Shown piece after piece: positions 58,618 to 64,000 of a stretch of DNA of 64,000 nucleotides. Each line of letters starts with the position of its first letter. Within the stretch, counting starts at the first letter, position 1. This DNA is from Platynereis dumerilii (lineage: Eukaryota; Annelida; Polychaeta; Phyllodocida; Nereididae): positions 27,111,296 to 27,175,295 of the forward strand of contig JAPTHN010000006.1 in NCBI GenBank assembly GCA_026936325.1, read 5' to 3'. The translations under genes were made by a program, and so were the position numbers. Below the pieces are notes generated by a model. That model was given only the letters and a program-made list of their open reading frames with translations. It ran no database searches and was not told the origin of the DNA.

Positions 58618-61600
58618 TAATCATGTCAGGAACAAGAAAACAGAGACGATGTTTCAGTACTTTCAGCTCAGCTTCCCAAGTTGTGGAGTGAGTTGCTAAT
58701 AATTTGATGATATTATTGCATAGTACGAGGTCATTGCTTGGGTTGCAGTTGAATTCAACCAAAGTGCATACACAAATACCTCAAATTTGAGAGCACAGGC
58801 AAAAGCCTTGGAGTCTTGTCTTAATTGTCACTATTTATTTATAATTGTCAAATAAAGACATGACTCTATTCAGGCAACAGCTGACTAGAGTTCATAGGAA
58901 GCTTTGCCATCCAAGTTGCACCCTCCTTTTCAAGTCATTGCCAGTCGCAATAGGTCTGTCTCCATATGGGGATTACGACAGGTATTATCAGCAGGTGGTG
59001 CAATGATAAGGGGGGAGTGCTATTTTTGTCTTGGGGAAGCCCACCTGATGACATATTATCTGGTTTGTTTGCAAAGTAAGTAAAATCCTGTGACCAACAG
59101 TTAATAATAATCTGGTTGTTAACATGTTATAATCCAATCTGTACAATAACAACACTCCCTTCTGTCAAACTGCACTTTTGTTAACAAAACCAATACAGTG
59201 TTGCTGACCCAAAGAATCAAACATTCAACAAAGACACTCATTAAGTCAGACTCCTTGGCATGGTCTACAACACCAATCACCTTGTTGAAAGGCAAAGGGG
59301 ATTCCATCAGAGCTCCTATTGCTTGGAGACACCACCTGTCCATAAATTCAGAACTACAAATGGAGACAGACCTATTGAAGAGTAGAAATGCAGCAAGACA
59401 AGATCAAGGTCAATACATCATTAGAATTAGGGTACCTTCTGAAGTTTTCCAAAAGGTCTGCCACAATCTCTTTCAGCTCACTGAGGAAAGGCTGCCAACC
59501 ACTATCAGCCATTGACAATGAATTTAAATCACTGAATGACATTTTTTGGGGTAAATTTTCTCCTAATTTTGACATATAATGGCGAACATATTCATGGTCT
59601 GGTCTTTCCTCTCGTGATGTTTTATTTCAGTAACACTTTAAATTCCTCATAGCATTAAATATTTCCAAAGTCTCTTATTTGGGGCTGACAGGAAATATGT
59701 GCTCTCTCACAGAAAGATAAAACAAGTTCAGAGTATTTTTTTCCAAATATCTTCCCTGTGAGCTATGAAGCTCAACAAGACCTGCTTCCTTTGGGAAGAA
59801 ATGTAGACACAGTTTCTTGTAAAACAAAGATCTTGATCCTAGTGTCTTGACATGACTAGGAATGCTTCACAAAAGGACTATCCCAAGGATCTGCTGAATT
59901 TGATGATTGACATCTTTGTAGGCCTTTAAAACTTCAGAAATGTCCTTCACACTTTTACCATGTGAGGTACTGTGCAGCTGGTCAAAATACAAATTAATTG
60001 ACTACTAGTGTCACAAGTAAATGATTTAATGTGTGAATTAAACACTGCATCTTGAAACTCTTGGCAACTTCTTATTTTTCGACTAATTTAAATGATCGAA
60101 ATTCTAGTTTCCATCAAGATACAGCCTTATTTTGATAAAGGCATTCAAAGAAGTGAAAAAGTTTGATTTCTAACAAAGGTTACCATGTTATCAGGGGAAA
60201 AATAATTTCATTTGTTGTATAATATGTTATATATACTAAACCAGCATTGTTATCGACAATTAATGATAATGTAATGACATTATGAGACGACGCAATCAGT
60301 GTTGCCACCTACAGTGCCTTCCTGAACCTAAGCTGAGCCTTTAATCTGATGTTAAATTTAGCAATGAGTAAGATATGGATGGAAAATGCTGTTATGACAC
60401 AGACATCTTCTTAAACAATATTCAAGGCTATTGAAAAAATATGATAGATAACCTAGTAATTCACAAGAAATCACACAATTTTTAGGAAATTTGACAAAAG
60501 AAGCACCATAATGAACAGTGCAGTTGACAAGTTAAAAAGAATGATTGCTACCATCAAGAAGCGATTGCACAGCTCCCTTCATCCAATTCTTTTCATTTCA
60601 ACAAAATCTATTGTCGTAGCATTCACCTTTTACAATTTTGCTGAGCATGGATAGTGCTTGCTGTTCATTCATTTAAAAAAACCATAGAAAACAGAAATAC
60701 ACCAAAAGGCTCTTTTGCCCAGCATGTCGTATATCCCCGGGCTGTTGACAAGTTGCAGATGCATATTAGACCATTCCTCACTTGGCATTGCTTGTATCAT
60801 TGGCTTGCATCATTCGCCAGGAATGTTTAAGCACCACGGCAATGCTGTTGGTGACCTACCAGTTGACGCATGTTGACAGAATGTTTGCTGGTGACACAAG
60901 ACCATCTACATCAACCTAATGGCAGTCAGATCCAATTTTGGGTCATGAAACATCAATGTGGTAGCTGTTGGTCTAGTTAGCTGCTGCCTTGACATATGTC
61001 AAGCTACGAGAGCTACAATGTATTAAAGAACCTTCAGTCCAGGGATCAGCGTATGCATTGGTAAGACCAGCCAGTTATGCCAAAAGATCAAATGCAGCCT
61101 TTAACTTGAAGGTGGCAGCAGTTACTTCCATGAATGATGCTAAGCGTTGCCTTTAGCACTTACATTAATACTCAATATGACAAATATTAGTCTGCATATA
61201 TGGATTTTCCGTTTACATACTACAAATTGCACCAAGAGAGGAAGTAGAATAATATGTGAAGGGCATGGTCAGAAAGTTTAATGTTAAGAAAATGAGTGCT
61301 GTTTAACTAGGGTGGATGTTGATCTATGATTGTCTAAATATAACCGATTTGGCTAAAATTTTGCATGCATGTGTTTCTTTTACTTATGTGGTCATCAATT
61401 TCTTCTTTCAAATTGTGGATTTTAGGAGATTTGATTTTTCCCATTAAAATGTGGACCAAGAAGTGAAGACATACAAGGATGGCAAACAGAGAGACCCAGC
61501 AGCCAACAATTTCTGAAATAAATGAGCAATGATGAAAACACTGATGTGCCATCAGACATCAGAATGACACCTGGCAGGAATTTCCAAGTGAAGAAAATGA

Positions 61601-62239
61601 AGCTTTGAGGCATGATCATATCACTGTCATGCTAAATCTCCCATAGGAACTTGTGACTTGTCTCTTTTGATCAGAAGAACGGGAAGGCAGCCTGGAATCT
61701 GACCCTTCGTTTGTCTTACAATTTCTTTTGACATCAAACTCTATCTACCTTCCACATTGTAGCACTGCTGCTAGCACCCAATAATAGACTCCAATGGTAG
61801 CAATAGTAGATTAGTATACATGTACTAAAACACAGGAGGTTTTTTGGAATATGGCCAGAATATGCCGAGAAAACCACCACCATACATTGACAAAGAGCAA
61901 TCAACCACAAGACTAACAGTCTAACATTTACGCACCAAATACTGTTCACACACGGAAACATCCCTCGATTTTCTGTTGATTATGCCAAAATTTCACTTCC
62001 CCACTCTATTTAAAAATAATACTAGCATCATTCAGGAAGATTATCGGTGCAGCAGTATTGCTCTTTCTCAAGAACCCAGCAGCTCTGCCCAAACAATCAT
62101 TTCAAAAGACCTCTTTACAACTGGTCTTACAATGTAGTGGCAACTGCATTCATGGGCAATGTACATGATGTTTGAAAGACTGTGTCATTTTGCCTGCCTT
62201 GTAATTAAAGCTTTGGAGCCTGATATGTGGTCACAGTGT

Positions 62240-62640
62240 TTGCTATGAAGAAGACTGAGTGTGGCGATGTTACTGCTATTGATGCGATGAAAGAGAGATA
62301 TTGTTAATTTATGGGTATTGTCTCATCAGCCAATGACAACAGGGGCTTGTGCTTGCTTGGTTGCCATTGCTCTGATTGATTCTGCATCATCAGGGACTCA
62401 GAGTGGAAAATGGTTTTCCTTTTAACGTCCCCACATCGCAAAATTGCTTCCCTTAAATTTGCTGCAGAATCAACCAGAAATGGGCTAGTTGCCATTGTTA
62501 ATGCTACGGTGACAAACCCCAGTCATGTTTATCAAATCATCTAAATGGGATTCTCCTTTTCATGTCCTGGGTACTAAAATGAGGGGGAAAACTCCCTTCA
62601 TAGATTTGCCCATTGTACAATAACCACTTAAGCTGAGCGA
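62240..62640 (-). repeat. Inverted segment of copy B
   Basis: This is the reverse complement of 16,590-17,000 of copy A. Landmarks are CAGTCTTCTTCATAG read in complement (about 62,245-62,260), GTGACAAACCCC (62,509-62,520) and CCATTGTACAATAACCAC (about 62,610-62,627). It sits after the direct match 61,850-62,100 (copy A 18,545-18,880), so order as well as orientation has changed. Confidence 0.75.
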
Positions 62641-62650
62641 GCTAATAACA

Positions 62651-64000
62651 TTGGCATAGTTAGTCAGGCAAATAACCGTCTGGCCAGGACAGTTGATGTC
62701 CTCAGCCCAACAGGATACTCACCCTAGAATTTTGTTCACATTCCCATGACCCTGTCAAGGGTCCTGGCCCAACCAGGACTTTCGCAATGATCAAAATCAT
62801 CTTCGACAGCCCATAAAAAGTAACCAATGCTATTATCACTCCAACTTAACATGAAGATGTATCTTTTGAGAAGCTTTTCCATTGTTACAAAGAAAAGAAC
62901 CCAATGGTTTCAGAGAAAGTATGAACCATCATCAGCTGTTCATTCGTATGCCCTTTCGATACCATATATTTGGCCATTTTGACATGGTGAACATTGATAA
63001 TAATAACTCTACAGCAACTGATCATGATATTTTGACCCTCCCCTCCAACTTCCCCAACAAAAAGATTTCAAGAAATTGAACTGGTCTGTTTTTGTGAAAT
63101 GTAATATAGCTTTGCATTGTTTGACATTGTCAGTATTGATAAGGTGGCATTTTGAAGACAGTAACAAATTGTTATGTTTGCCCCGGATGTCCTGTCGCTT
63201 CTGGCCACACATGGCCTTGACCTCTCCTGACCCCAGATGACCTTTTGATATCTTTGCAAATTGGCAAATGGTCAGGGTCACCTCATTTCCCTATGTGTTT
63301 CTTGAAACCGTTTCTTCAGCACGTCTCTTGAGCTTGTTTCTGATGTCGGCTCCTTGAGTAACAGAGGTTGTTACAATGTGGTTGTCCCTGACCGGAGTTA
63401 TTCCCAGGCCCCAGTAGGTACTAGCAGTTGTATTTCCCTTCTGTATTTGTGTCGCAGTGTTTCTGAGCCTGATTGACTTGTCAGACTGACCATGCACCAG
63501 TTGAAGTATGACTGCCTTTGATCTCAGCAGCACTCATGGTCCACTAGGGTGTGTCAATTTTTAATTTTTATTCAAATTCAAAAAGCACTAGTGCCTAAAA
63601 GGTGCTTTTTGACCTGGAGATTCCGAATCTGTTCTCGAAATGGTGATACGACAATTCTTACCTACTTCAATTTTGGTCTAAAGTTTCAATGTTTTTTTCG
63701 TTTTCGACCATTTTCGCCAATCCGCGGTTCTCTATAACTTTGTCAGTATGTATCATATAGCATTCTAATAGACATGGTTGGAAAGCTCTCAAAAAGACCT
63801 TCATTTTGCATACCAACATCAATGGTCTAGGACGATTTCTTGATTCCCATTGGCTCTTCAGTCTGCACTTTTTAGAATGAAAATGTTGCAGATTGTCTAA
63901 TCCTGTTAAAAAAAGGCTTTTGAATTTTTTTCACTGATTAGTTGCAGTGACTTGCATTCTGTTAGTCCCAAAATGACAAAATATAAAAACATTTTTATTT
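62651..64000. other. Unassigned right end of window
   Basis: No match to copy A or to other repeats is seen. Short frames on both strands overlap (63,009-63,281). A hairpin with the 9-base stem AAAAAGCAC/GTGCTTTTT lies at about 63,581-63,611. The stretch from 63,620 is AT-rich with a phrase GGAAAGCTCTCAAAAAGACC similar in style to the centre of the foldback element. Confidence 0.35.
63218..63280. promoter_or_regulatory. Cluster of nuclear-receptor-like half-sites
   Basis: TGACCT, TGACCC and TGACCT start at 63,218, 63,228 and 63,238, so the spacers are exactly 4 bases (DR4 layout, complement strand of AGGTCA). About 26 bases on, TGGTCAGGGTCA (63,269-63,280) forms two adjoining half-sites in the other orientation. 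This fits nuclear receptor binding sites in form; function is unproven, and TGACC repeats also occur in ordinary repeats. Confidence 0.35.

Larger units (their letters stand above)
56857..60510. mobile_element. 3.65-kb hAT-like DNA transposon, degenerate
   Basis: The element starts TAGGGTGCTCCTTCTG; the reverse complement of its end is TATGGTGCTTCTTTTG. A perfect 8-base duplication ATGAACAG flanks it (56,849-56,856 and 60,511-60,518), and copy A has one ATGAGCAG at 13,770-13,777 with no insertion. Size, TAGGG-type ends and duplication length fit hAT; other 8-base-duplicating superfamilies are possible. Minus-strand frames of 60-75 codons lie at 57,189-57,400, 58,571-58,762, 59,119-59,343 and 59,372-59,575, perhaps remnants of its protein, but I recognise no catalytic motif. 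A 979-bp palindromic element is nested at 57,639-58,617. Confidence 0.75.
39100..62650 (+). repeat. Large paralogous block, copy B
   Basis: This block is collinear with copy A (450-18,900). It is longer mainly because of insertions at 39,680-40,330, 42,585-42,963, 43,987-47,325, about 48,280-49,895, 52,590-53,310, 55,180-55,500 and 56,857-60,510. At its right end, 62,240-62,640 is inverted relative to copy A. Islands between the insertions, such as 41,580-42,130, 49,900-51,790 and 53,915-56,850, are diverged but unmistakable. Frames found in one copy are generally closed in the other, so no shared gene is supported. Confidence 0.85.

Noticed and set aside
1-64000. Endogenous retrovirus, LTR element, Polinton or other capsid-bearing fossil
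   Set aside because: I found no paired long terminal repeats and no frame resembling gag, protease, integrase, envelope or capsid proteins.

Overview
The window looks like animal (metazoan) non-coding DNA. It is AT-rich, and no open frame resembles a conserved host exon. The longest frame is 214 codons and I reject it below. There are no bacterial-style genes, no rRNA, no convincing tRNA gene and no CRISPR array. What is present is a dense fossil bed of short terminal-inverted-repeat (TIR) elements, tRNA-headed SINEs, CR1/L2-like LINE tails, G- and C-runs and microsatellites. This mixture fits a marine invertebrate, perhaps an echinoderm or another deuterostome, but the species call is a guess. 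The stretch could be intergenic or a very long intron.

The dominant structure is duplication at several scales. A block at about 450-18,900 (copy A) is repeated in the same order and orientation at about 39,100-62,650 (copy B). The two copies are diverged, and matching islands are separated by copy-specific insertions. At its right end copy B also contains an inverted segment. Between the copies, 33,385-38,780 is a separate 2.7-kb tandem duplication. Inside copy B, 50,430-50,870 is a further tandem duplication of about 218 bp.

Because the two copies can be compared, many insertions have an empty site in the partner, which fixes their ends and target-site duplications (TSDs). In copy A these are a TA-flanked element (3,998-4,855), a CAGTGGCG-ended element (9,520-9,678), a CATAGGCG-ended hAT-like element (11,006-11,222) and a LINE tail (14,039-14,462). 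In copy B they are a G-capped element (42,585-42,963), a 3.3-kb composite insertion (43,987-47,325) and a 3.65-kb hAT-like element (56,857-60,510) with a palindromic element nested inside it. A LINE tail at 34,124-34,263 likewise postdates the 2.7-kb tandem duplication.

The middle, 19,050-33,380, is single-copy within the window. It holds several SINE pieces, a complete 160-bp hAT-like element (21,251-21,410), a LINE relic (32,440-32,884) and an unusual array of TGACTAA/TTAGTCA motifs (31,342-31,896). In that array a fixed palindrome, TGACTAA-N5-TTAGTCA, occurs three times. The last 1.3 kb has no assigned repeat, but carries three TGACCY half-sites at exactly 10-bp spacing. Nothing here amounts to a gene pathway; the value of the window is in its duplication history, its newly bounded mobile elements and a few candidate regulatory clusters.
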